This document shows positions 7,632 to 13,494 of a stretch of 13,494 nt of DNA, piece by piece (position 1 is the first letter of the stretch; each line of letters starts with the position of its first letter). The notes beneath the pieces are model-generated. The model searched no databases, was not told the DNA's origin, and saw nothing but the letters and a program-made list of their open reading frames with translations. The stretch lies in contig CAYLZN010000134.1 of NCBI GenBank assembly GCA_964387935.1, positions 1 through 13,494 on the forward strand, read 5' to 3'. Source of the DNA: CAYLZN01 sp964387935 (GTDB taxonomy: Bacteria > Acidobacteriota > Vicinamibacteria > Vicinamibacterales > JAFNAJ01). A program made the translations under genes and the position numbers.

Positions 7632-8420
7632 GTGTCCTACCGCAGTCCCCTGGAAGCGCGTCTCGCCAAGAAGGTGACGCGCGCCATCGTCGACTTCGGA
7701 CTCATCCAGGATGGCGACCGGATCATGGTCGGCCTGTCCGGCGGCAAGGACAGCTGGGCGCTGATCCAGATCCTCGATGTCCTGCGACGACGCGCCCCCA
7801 TCGAGTTCAGTCTCGTCGCCGTCACGATTGACTCAGGCTACGAGGGCTTCCAGCATGGGCTGATCCAGCAGGCGTGCGAGGCGCGCGGGTGGGAGAGCCG
7901 CGTCGTGCACACGCGCATTGGCGAGACCATGGACGACCTGCTCGGGGCCGACGATACGCCCTGCTCGCTGTGCGCGCGGTTCAGGCGGGGCGTCCTGTAT
8001 CGCGTGGCCACCGAGGTCGGTGCCAGCAAGATCGCGCTCGGGCATCACGCCGACGACTTCATCGAGACGCTGCTGCTCAACCTGTTCTTCGCAGGGTCGC
8101 TGAAGGCCATGCCGGCCCGTCTCGTGTCCGACGACGGGAGACACACGGTCATCCGTCCGCTGGTACACGTGCTGGAGAGCGAAGCTCGCGCGTATGCCAA
8201 GGACTGCGGTCTGCCGATCGTCGGGTGCTGCTGTCCGGCGTGCGGGGACCTCAGCTTCCAGCGCCAGCGCATCAAGCGGATGCTCTTGGATCTCGAGGGC
8301 GAGTATCCCGACATCAAGAACTCGATGCTGAAGGCGCTCGGCAACGTGGTCGAGAGCCACCTGCCCGTCGCGCCCCGGACCGCCGTCACGGTGCCGCTGG
8401 TCGCGTCGCCGGTCGAGTGA
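7632..8420 (+). CDS. ttcA: tRNA-cytidine(32) 2-sulfurtransferase TtcA
   Basis: Catalyses ATP-dependent, iron-sulfur-dependent thiolation of cytidine 32 in the anticodon loop of certain tRNAs. The 262-residue protein carries the PP-loop SGGKDS at 36-41, the CSLC pair (C111, C114) and a later cysteine cluster GCCCPACGD (C199-C201 and C204). It also has LGHHADDFIETLLLNLFFAGS (from residue 136), the family's hallmark region. In E. coli TtcA three cysteines bind a 4Fe-4S cluster; here C111 and C114 plus one of the 199-204 cluster are the natural candidates. GTG 7632 fits the family N-terminus, and a GTG two bases earlier is out of frame. dtd starts one base after the stop, linking tRNA modification with tRNA proofreading in one message. 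The length is near the shorter bacterial TtcA proteins. Related TilS and CTU1 enzymes also have PP-loops but lack this cysteine and LGHHADD combination. Confidence 0.93.
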   Translation: MSYRSPLEARLAKKVTRAIVDFGLIQDGDRIMVGLSGGKDSWALIQILDVLRRRAPIEFSLVAVTIDSGYEGFQHGLIQQACEARGWESRVVHTRIGETMDDLLGADDTPCSLCARFRRGVLYRVATEVGASKIALGHHADDFIETLLLNLFFAGSLKAMPARLVSDDGRHTVIRPLVHVLESEARAYAKDCGLPIVGCCCPACGDLSFQRQRIKRMLLDLEGEYPDIKNSMLKALGNVVESHLPVAPRTAVTVPLVASPVE

Positions 8421-8421
8421 G

Positions 8422-8871
8422 ATGCGCGCCGTCGTCCAGCGCGTGCGCTCGGCGTCGGTGGAGGTCGCGGGGCAGGTCGTGGGCGCCGTCGGTCCTGGCC
8501 TGCTCGTGTTCGTGGCCGTGGGGCGCGAGGACGGCCCGGCGGACGTGCAGTACGTCGCCGCGAAGGTCAAGGACCTGCGCGTGTTCGAGGATGCCGAGGG
8601 CCGGATGAACCGCTCCGTGGGCGAAGCCGGAGGCGCGGTGCTCGTCGTGTCGCAGTTCACCCTCTACGCGGACGCGCGCAAGGGCCGCCGCCCCTCGTTC
8701 GACGCGGCGGCGCCGCCCGACGTCGCGCGGGCGCTCTGTGACGACGTCGTGCGTGAGGTGAGGGCGGGCGGCCTGCGCGTGGAGACGGGCGTGTTCCAGG
8801 CGCACATGCGGGTGACGCTCGAGAACGAGGGCCCCGTGACCATCCTGCTCGACAGCCGTCGGACCTTCTGA
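8422..8871 (+). CDS. dtd: D-aminoacyl-tRNA deacylase
   Basis: Hydrolyses D-amino acids, and glycine mischarged on tRNA-Ala, from tRNA, protecting translation from wrong-handed residues; it acts as a cytoplasmic homodimer. The 149-residue product has the normal full length. It shows both active-site signatures: SQFTLYAD at 77-84 and NEGPVT at 135-140, the latter carrying the Gly-Pro pair that rejects L-aminoacyl substrates. The N-terminus MRAVVQRV is typical. The ATG lies one base after the ttcA stop, and the dtd stop shares one base with the dapF start (TGATG), so translation of the three genes is probably coupled. The neighbourhood with an amino-acid epimerase homologue is suggestive, since such enzymes handle D-centres, but co-transcription may reflect no more than operon packing. 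Confidence 0.96.
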   Translation: MRAVVQRVRSASVEVAGQVVGAVGPGLLVFVAVGREDGPADVQYVAAKVKDLRVFEDAEGRMNRSVGEAGGAVLVVSQFTLYADARKGRRPSFDAAAPPDVARALCDDVVREVRAGGLRVETGVFQAHMRVTLENEGPVTILLDSRRTF

Positions 8872-9713
8872 TGATGATTCCGTTCACCAAGGCGCACGCC
8901 TACGGCAACGACTTCCTCTACGTGCAGCAGGAGGCGCTGCGCGCGGATGTGGATCCGGCGAGGCTCGCGGTCCGGCTCTGCGCCCGTCACACAGGCGTGG
9001 GCGCCGATGGCCTGGTCCTGTATGCCGAGACGTCGGACGGCGCGCGGATGCGCCTGATCAACGCCGACGGCAGTCCATCCGAGGTGTCGGGCAACGGCGT
9101 GCGGGCGCTGGGCGCCCTGTTGGCCCGCGCGCGCGGATGGCACGGTGCGGGACGTGAGGATCGGCGGCTCACGGTGTACACCGATGCGGGCCCGAAGCGC
9201 CTGGAGTGCCTGTCGGCCGACGGTCCGGCGCGCTTCACGTTCCGGGCGGACATGGGGGCGCCGGCGGCGATCGAGCGCGTCCGGCTCGAGGTGGCAGGCG
9301 AGTGGGTAGACGCCATTCGCCTGCGCGTGGGCAATCCCCAGTGCGTCGTGTTCGGCCCGCTCGAGGAGGAGCGCCTGGCGCGACTCGGCCGGGCCCTGCA
9401 GGCGCATCCCGCGTTCCCGGAGGCCGTCAACTTCGAACTCGCCGAGGCCCTGGACCGCGGGCGCGTGCGGATCCTGATCTGGGAGCGAGGGGTCGGGCGA
9501 ACCGAATCGTCTGGCACGGGATCGTGCGCGGCGGCCGTGGCCGCCATGACGGCGAACCTGGTTGAGCGGGCCGTGGAGGTGGAGGCGCCTGGAGGCACTC
9601 AGCGCGTCGAATGGACCGACGCGGGTCTGTTCCTGACGGGCTGGGCCGAAGTGCTGTGCGAAGGGGGCTGGATTCCGGATGCGGACGCTGCAGCAGGCCT
9701 ACGAGGCCGTTGA
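8871..9713 (+). CDS. dapF: Diaminopimelate epimerase homologue with Ser/Ser at the catalytic cysteine positions
   Basis: Canonical DapF converts LL- to meso-diaminopimelate for lysine and peptidoglycan, using two cysteines as acid and base. This 280-residue protein has normal length and keeps the substrate-binding motifs: YGNDF (11-15), NADGS (64-68), GNPQC (154-158, Gln where His is usual), VNFE (186-189) and ERG (205-207). However, the first catalytic block reads EVSGNGVRA (S73, codon 9087-9089) where E. coli has QCGNGARC. The second reads ESSGTGSCAA (S214, codon 9510-9512) where E. coli has ACGSGACAA. Both thiols are thus replaced by serine at equivalent positions. It may be a lineage variant that still epimerises, or a related isomerase or eliminase with another substrate. 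The start is ATG 8871 or the adjacent ATG 8874. It overlaps dtd by one base and the downstream transporter by 35. Confidence 0.85.
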   Translation: MMIPFTKAHAYGNDFLYVQQEALRADVDPARLAVRLCARHTGVGADGLVLYAETSDGARMRLINADGSPSEVSGNGVRALGALLARARGWHGAGREDRRLTVYTDAGPKRLECLSADGPARFTFRADMGAPAAIERVRLEVAGEWVDAIRLRVGNPQCVVFGPLEEERLARLGRALQAHPAFPEAVNFELAEALDRGRVRILIWERGVGRTESSGTGSCAAAVAAMTANLVERAVEVEAPGGTQRVEWTDAGLFLTGWAEVLCEGGWIPDADAAAGLRGR

Positions 9714-11205
9714 GACCTACTCGCCGGCCGAGGAGCGGTTCAACCGGCGTCGCCGGACGGTGGGGCTCTTCCTGGGGCCGACGCTGGCGCTGGTCGTCCT
9801 CGCCGCGCCGCTCGCCCTGCCCGCGCCGGCGCACCGGCTGGCGGCCATCATGTCGCTCGTCGGCGTCCTCTGGGTCACCGAGGCCCTCCCGATGCCGGTC
9901 ACCGCGATGCTGGGGCCGCTGCTGGCGGTCCTGCTGCAGGTAGCGCCGGCGCGCCAGGCCCTGGCGTCCTTCGCCGACCCGATCATCTTCCTGTTCATCG
10001 GCAGCTTCATCCTCGCGGAGGGCATGTTCGTCCACGGCGTCGACCGTCGGATCGCGTACACGGCGCTCTCCTGGAGGTCGGTCGGCTCGAGCGCGTTCCG
10101 GATTCTCGCCGTCTACGGGGGCGTGGCGACCGCGCTCTCCATGTGGATCAGCAACACGGCGACGACCGCGATGATGTTCCCGATCGGGCTCTCCATCGTG
10201 GCCCACCTGGCGAAGATCCAGCGCCAGCAGGCGAGTCAGATCCGGTCTTTCGCGGTGGCCTTGATGCTCATCACGTCGTTCGGGGCGTCGATCGGCGGCA
10301 TGGGCACCCCGGTCGGCACGCCGCCGAACCTGATCGGCATCGGGTTCCTCGAACGCATCGAGGGCGTGCATATCGGGTTCTTCCGCTGGATGGCGCTCGG
10401 GGTGCCGCTCGTCGCGATCCTGTTCGGGTTTCTGCTCGTCTACTTCGGCCTCACCTGTGTGCGCGGTCTCACCGTGGTCCAGGGCAGCCGCGATCTCGTG
10501 CACGAGGAACTGAGCAAGCTGGGTCCGCTGTCGAAAGGCGAGCGCAATGTCCTCACCGCCTTCGCCGTGACCGTCCTGTTGTGGGTGGCGCCCGGCCTGT
10601 TCACGCTGGTGGGGCTCGGGGATTCCGCGCTGGCCAGGACCTACGCCACCTCGGTGCCTGAAGGGGTCGCCGCGATGGTCGGGGCGCTCCTGCTGTTCCT
10701 GCTTCCCGTGAGCTGGCGCGCGCGCCGGTTCACGCTCACCTGGAACGAGGCCGTTCGCATCGACTGGGGGATCGTGCTCCTGTATGGCGGCGGGCTGGCC
10801 CTCGGCGACCTGGCGTTTTCCACGGGCCTTGCCAGTGCGGCGGGGGAGGGCATCGCCGCCTGGCTGCCGTCTCAGAACCTGCTGGTGGTCACGACCGTTT
10901 TCACCGGCCTCGCGATCATCCTCTCCGAGGCCACGTCCAATACCGCGTCGGCCAACATGATCGTGCCGGTCGCGATTGCCGTCGCCAAGGCCGCGGGGGT
11001 GAACCCGGTGCTGCCGGCGATCGGGGCCACGCTCGGCTCGAGCATGGGCTTCATGATGCCCATTTCGACGGCGCCCAACGCGATCGTCTACAGCAGCGGG
11101 CACGTGCCCATCGGGCAGATGATGAAGTACGGCGTGGTGCTGGACGTGGCGGCCTTCGTGGTGATCGTGGGGCTGCTCGTGCTGCTCGGGCCGCGGCTGT
11201 TCTAG
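9679..11205 (+). CDS. SLC13/DASS-family anion (di- or tricarboxylate) transporter
   Basis: A 508-residue inner-membrane protein of the divalent anion:Na+ symporter family, which imports dicarboxylates such as succinate, malate or fumarate, or sometimes sulfate. The family's inverted-repeat pair of SNT motifs is present: SNTATTAMMFP (158-168) and SNTASANMIVP (420-430), which carry sodium- and substrate-binding residues. GTPVGTPPNL (209-218) and the DASS signature region TAPNAIVYSSG (464-474) are also there. About eleven to twelve hydrophobic segments follow a 25-residue charged cytoplasmic N-terminus. ATG 9679 lies inside dapF with a 35-base overlap. Later starts would remove part of the charged N-terminus, so 9679 is preferred, though without a clear Shine-Dalgarno sequence. 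The second SNT block points to carboxylate rather than sulfate transport, but specificity is not certain. It is the last gene of the rightward run. Confidence 0.9.
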   Translation: MRTLQQAYEAVETYSPAEERFNRRRRTVGLFLGPTLALVVLAAPLALPAPAHRLAAIMSLVGVLWVTEALPMPVTAMLGPLLAVLLQVAPARQALASFADPIIFLFIGSFILAEGMFVHGVDRRIAYTALSWRSVGSSAFRILAVYGGVATALSMWISNTATTAMMFPIGLSIVAHLAKIQRQQASQIRSFAVALMLITSFGASIGGMGTPVGTPPNLIGIGFLERIEGVHIGFFRWMALGVPLVAILFGFLLVYFGLTCVRGLTVVQGSRDLVHEELSKLGPLSKGERNVLTAFAVTVLLWVAPGLFTLVGLGDSALARTYATSVPEGVAAMVGALLLFLLPVSWRARRFTLTWNEAVRIDWGIVLLYGGGLALGDLAFSTGLASAAGEGIAAWLPSQNLLVVTTVFTGLAIILSEATSNTASANMIVPVAIAVAKAAGVNPVLPAIGATLGSSMGFMMPISTAPNAIVYSSGHVPIGQMMKYGVVLDVAAFVVIVGLLVLLGPRLF

Positions 11206-11206
11206 G

Positions 11207-11241
11207 CGGTTCTCGGTTGTCGGTTTTCGGTTCTCGGTTCT
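11207..11241. repeat. Five tandem CGGTTNT heptads
   Basis: Immediately after the transporter stop codon come five 7-base units: CGGTTCT, CGGTTGT, CGGTTTT, CGGTTCT and CGGTTCT, varying only at the sixth position. It is not a hairpin and not coding. A related, more degenerate array lies in the opposite orientation at 11770-11797 near the other end of the spacer. The arrangement suggests a dispersed genomic repeat family marking both edges of this intergenic region. Confidence 0.8.
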
Positions 11242-11256
11242 CACCTACACCCACAC

Positions 11257-11292
11257 TCCGGCTTCAGGCATCCGGCTTCAGCCCTCCGGCCT
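11257..11292. repeat. 14-base direct repeat TCCGGCTTCAGNNN
   Basis: Two consecutive 14-base units, TCCGGCTTCAGGCA and TCCGGCTTCAGCCC, are followed by a partial third (TCCGGCCT). They lie 15 bases beyond the heptad array in the same spacer. No hairpin or coding function is apparent. Confidence 0.7.
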
Positions 11293-11317
11293 GGCGGCAT
11301 GTCACCGACGGCCGATT

Positions 11318-11370
11318 GGTTGGGTTTCAAAATAAAAGATCCCAGCTCGGCTGAAGTAATTGGGTTGACA
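11318..11370. other. AT-richer patch of unknown origin
   Basis: This short stretch (GGTTTCAAAATAAAAGATCC and what follows, to TTGACA) is clearly richer in A and T than its surroundings. TTGGGTT occurs at both edges (11320-11326 and 11360-11366). TTGACA at 11365-11370 matches a -35 consensus, but no credible -10 lies at the right distance. It may be a small insertion or a deletion scar next to the broken gene that follows. Confidence 0.4.
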
Positions 11371-11646
11371 AGGTCTCGGCGAGAGGCAGATCTGGCAGAA
11401 CGACTTCACCAACCTGAGCCTGATGGTGAACGGCGGTCAAAGTTACTACTTCGCGGTGGATGGCGCCGCTCCCGACTACTACTGGTTCAACCACGCTTCA
11501 AACGCGGCGCGTTCTGGCTCGCCACACAGGTGGCGACCGACAAGAACGCGTGCAAGAGCGGCGGCTGGCAGACGCTGGCACGCGCAGACCTGAGCCCCTT
11601 CAAGAACCAGGGCGACTGCATCCAGTACGTCAATACGGGCAAGTAG
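11369..11646 (+). pseudogene. Frame-broken C-terminal remnant of a secreted protein
   Basis: Two protein-like segments lie in different frames. Frame 2 (about 11369-11530) reads QIWQNDFTNLSLMVNGGQ, SYYFAVDGAAPDYYWFNHAS and so on. It is rich in aromatic residues and Asn, like an extracellular beta-sandwich, and then turns into Arg-rich noise. Frame 1 (about 11536-11646) reads NACKSGGWQTL followed by FKNQGDCIQYVNTGK and a stop. This resembles a C-terminal CKxGGWQ...FKNQGDCxxYVxTG segment that I recall from many bacterial secreted proteins. The switch occurs near 11530. No signal peptide, start codon or longer domain is present upstream, since frame 2 has a stop at 11366-11368. The simplest reading is a gene end left after deletion and frameshift; a chimera of two decayed genes is also possible. 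A 348-base open frame from ATG 11299 spans part of it, but its first ~65 residues look non-coding. Confidence 0.6.
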
Positions 11647-11669
11647 TTCGGCCGACAGCCGAGACGCAC

Positions 11670-11703
11670 CGAGGGAGGTGGCCCGCAACGGCCGCCTCCC
11701 TCG
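11670..11703 (+). terminator. Strong hairpin, probable terminator
   Basis: CGAGGGAGGTGGCC, a 6-base CGCAAC loop and GGCCGCCTCCCTCG form a 14-bp stem with a single G-U wobble. It begins 23 bases after the stop codon of the remnant gene, where an intrinsic terminator would sit. The T-tract is weak on both strands (TTCGCGG on the plus side), so termination may be inefficient or Rho-assisted. It may originally have served the broken gene and could now also stop transcripts from the transporter operon or, from the other side, isocitrate lyase. Confidence 0.6.
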
Positions 11704-11769
11704 TTCGCGGTGTGATCACCGCTCGTTGCTATGGCGGCGCAGAGTCAGTGGCCGCCGCTCCCGGCAAGC

Positions 11770-11797
11770 ACCGATAACCGACAACTGACAACGACCG
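11770..11797. repeat. Degenerate heptad array, inverted relative to 11207-11241
   Basis: Read on the minus strand this gives CGGTCGTTGTCAGTTGTCGG followed by TTATCGGT. That is a 7-base-period series (CAGTTGT, CGGTTAT, CGGT) closely related to the CGGTTNT heptads at the left end of the spacer. It lies 13 bases beyond the isocitrate lyase stop, so each heptad array directly follows the stop codon of its neighbouring gene and reads in the same direction as that gene. Confidence 0.6.
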
Positions 11798-11810
11798 AGT
11801 CCCTCCCGCC

Positions 11811-13494
11811 CTACACCGCCTGCGGCGACTGCTTGCGGATCAGGCCTTCCAGGGCGTCCTTCTTCGGACCGGCCAGCTCCGCGACGCGCTCCGTGTTCAC
11901 GTCGGCGACGATGATCTGACCGACCTCGGTGTTGACCTCCGTGAAGATCCCGAGCCGCTTCATGCTCTGGGTCTGCCGGTCGTTGTCTTCCGTGGGTGTC
12001 ACGTAGTGCACGGATCCGGCCTTGTAGCGGTGGATCAGGAAGACCTGCGCCACCGTCATGAGCCGCTTCTGCCGCAGGGCCTCGAGGGTGTTCTGGTCGC
12101 GGATGGAGAGGATGTTCCGGCCGCGGCGGTCCTGGATGTTCGCGAAGACCACGTTGGCGAGCTTCTCCCGGCTGTCGCCGAGCAGTGAGAGCTCGAGCAG
12201 CTCGGACCCCGCCGTGTGCGGGCGCAGCTGCACCTTGATCTTGCCGGAGTAGTCGTTGGCGGCGCGCCACGTCTCGAGCCACTCCTCGAGCACCCGCGGC
12301 GGCACCTCGGTCGTCACCATGTGCTGGAACTGCGTGGAGCCCTTGCCCATGGCCTTCGTGGCGGCGGTCCGGCCCGAGATGGCCATCAGCGCGCCATCGA
12401 GGCGCGGCCCGCCCACCAGCGTCTGCGGGGTGCGATACGGCGACTCGAGCAGGCGGATCTTCCGCTGCAGCTTCGCCAGGGCGAGCATCCCCTCCTGTTT
12501 CAGGGCCGTGGCGAACTCCTCGGAGACCACGCCATCGATCTGGTGTCCGCCGTAGGTGATGAAGTTGAAGACGAACCCGAGCTGGCCCAGTTCGTCGGGG
12601 AAGCGTCGCATCTCGTCCTCGCTCATCCCGGTGGTGTCCCAGTTGAACGATGGGGAGAGGTTGTAGGCCAGCATCTTCTCCGGGAACTTCTTGTGGACCG
12701 CCTCGGCGAAGTGCCGCGCGTCGGCCAGGTCCGCCGTCTTGGTCTCCATCCACAGGACGTCTGCGAAGGGCGCCACCGCCAGCGACTTGGCGATGGCGTA
12801 CTCGAGGCCGCCCTGCACCTGATAGAGCCCCTCGGGCGTCTTCGGCAGTTCGGGATCCCAGGTGACGCGGATGCCCATCGACGCCGCCCGCTCGCGCGCT
12901 TCGTACCACGACGCGCCCGCCGCGAAGCGGCGCCACTCGTCGGGCGTCATGTCGAACCGCTCACCCTCGGAGGTCCGGAACTCGAGCACGTCGGCGACGG
13001 CGTCGCCATACGTCTTGAGTCCCGAGACCGCCTGCCAGATGTCCGAGAACCGCCCGTCCACCCGCTCGAGGGCCGCATCGACGTCCGGGTAGGCCGTGGC
13101 CTTGAGCTGTTTCACCGCGTCGGCGATGACCGGCGTCATCCCCACCTTGTCGAGCCACTTCATGGCGTTCCGGTACTCGCCCTCGGACACCGCGAAGAGC
13201 AGGTGTCCGCGGATGTCCTCCACGCCGGCCTCGTAGAGCGCGCGGAGGATGGCGAGGTACGTGGCCTTGTAGGCGGGCAGGTCCGTGTTGGTCGCCCCCA
13301 GGACGAACGGCTGGTCGCGTTCGTCGCTGCGGTTGTCGATGAAGGTGGCCGACTCGGCGTCGGTGCGCGCGACGATGATGCCGGCGACGCGCATGATGTC
13401 CAGTTGCAGGCGTGCGGCACTGAGCCGCCTGATCTGCTCGTCGGAGGACACGAGCACCTTGCCCCCCTGATGGCCGCACTTCTTGGTGCCGGGC
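11811..13494 (-). CDS. aceA: Isocitrate lyase, large ICL2-like type, 5' partial
   Basis: Splits isocitrate into glyoxylate and succinate, the first step of the glyoxylate shunt for growth on acetate or fatty acids. The start lies beyond the right edge. The first visible residues hold the catalytic KKCGH loop (13470-13484), followed by GGKVLV. Further family blocks are ARLQLDIMRVAGIIVARTDA, DERDQPFVLGATN and MLAYNLSPSFNW (SPSFNW at 12639-12656). KKCGH to SPSFNW spans about 270 residues, against about 120 in E. coli, and about 275 residues follow SPSFNW, against about 115. These two expansions match the 766-residue M. tuberculosis ICL2. ICL2 has a helical insertion and a C-terminal regulatory domain that responds to acetyl-CoA and propionyl-CoA. 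The last ~130 residues (from GSELLELSLLGD) look like a separate domain. Methylisocitrate lyase is a possible side activity. No malate synthase is visible. Confidence 0.92.
   Translation of the reverse strand, partial: PGTKKCGHQGGKVLVSSDEQIRRLSAARLQLDIMRVAGIIVARTDAESATFIDNRSDERDQPFVLGATNTDLPAYKATYLAILRALYEAGVEDIRGHLLFAVSEGEYRNAMKWLDKVGMTPVIADAVKQLKATAYPDVDAALERVDGRFSDIWQAVSGLKTYGDAVADVLEFRTSEGERFDMTPDEWRRFAAGASWYEARERAASMGIRVTWDPELPKTPEGLYQVQGGLEYAIAKSLAVAPFADVLWMETKTADLADARHFAEAVHKKFPEKMLAYNLSPSFNWDTTGMSEDEMRRFPDELGQLGFVFNFITYGGHQIDGVVSEEFATALKQEGMLALAKLQRKIRLLESPYRTPQTLVGGPRLDGALMAISGRTAATKAMGKGSTQFQHMVTTEVPPRVLEEWLETWRAANDYSGKIKVQLRPHTAGSELLELSLLGDSREKLANVVFANIQDRRGRNILSIRDQNTLEALRQKRLMTVAQVFLIHRYKAGSVHYVTPTEDNDRQTQSMKRLGIFTEVNTEVGQIIVADVNTERVAELAGPKKDALEGLIRKQSPQAV

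Noticed and set aside
9427..11244. 605-codon open frame on the minus strand opposite dapF and the transporter
   Set aside because: The translation is low-complexity Arg/His/Glu/Asp/Gly without domains. It mirrors the third-position GC bias of the real plus-strand genes, which have clear family motifs.
11299..11368. Start of a 115-residue gene at ATG 11299
   Set aside because: Its N-terminal part shows no protein-like pattern and is out of frame with the better segment at 11369-11530; only its last ~40 residues are credible.
11365..11393. TTGACA as the -35 of a promoter
   Set aside because: At 17 bases spacing the hexamer is AGATCT, which does not resemble TATAAT, and no intact gene follows.
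11733..11756. GGCGGC...GCCGCC inverted repeat as a second terminator
   Set aside because: A six-base stem with a 12-base loop and no T-tract is expected by chance at this GC content.
11716..12936. 406-codon minus-strand open frame overlapping isocitrate lyase
   Set aside because: It is a shifted-frame shadow of the isocitrate lyase gene, rich in Arg, Gly and Ala.

Overview
The window is about 70% GC, tightly packed and with few Shine-Dalgarno sequences. The gene families, the ICL2-type isocitrate lyase and the GC-rich spacer repeats suggest an Acidobacteriota genome, perhaps Vicinamibacteria. This placement is an inference from style, not from a marker gene. No rRNA, tRNA, CRISPR array, insertion sequence or phage gene is visible. 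No obviously new multi-gene system is present. The most unusual points are a diaminopimelate epimerase homologue with both catalytic cysteines replaced by serine, overlapping promoter elements between divergent genes, and a debris-filled spacer.

Left part (1-4649): a 5'-truncated polytopic membrane protein of GT-C glycosyltransferase type runs rightwards. It meets, stop codon against stop codon, a leftward two-gene unit made of a GT4 glycosyltransferase and a glycerol-3-phosphate dehydrogenase (glpD). The two leftward genes overlap as ATGA.

Middle part (4650-11205): a 20-base divergent gap carries back-to-back -10-like hexamers. From it a rightward run of six genes begins: a second GT-C-like membrane protein, a second GT4 glycosyltransferase, ttcA (tRNA 2-thiocytidine), dtd (D-aminoacyl-tRNA deacylase), a dapF homologue and an SLC13/DASS carboxylate transporter. 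Spacings are +1, +9, +1, -1 and -35 bases, so this looks like one operon. A second -10-like element directly before ttcA could separate the envelope-sugar genes from the housekeeping genes.

Right part (11206-13494): a 605-base spacer between convergent genes holds five CGGTTNT heptads, a 14-base repeat, the frame-broken C-terminal remains of a secreted protein, a strong hairpin and a degenerate inverted copy of the heptad repeat. Beyond it a leftward isocitrate lyase runs off the window edge. Its size and spacing fit the large ICL2 class rather than the short E. coli type.

Working together: the two GT-C proteins and two GT4 enzymes probably build or modify a cell-surface glycan or glycolipid. 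The isocitrate lyase, GlpD and the SLC13 carrier point to growth on acetate or fatty acids, glycerol and dicarboxylates.
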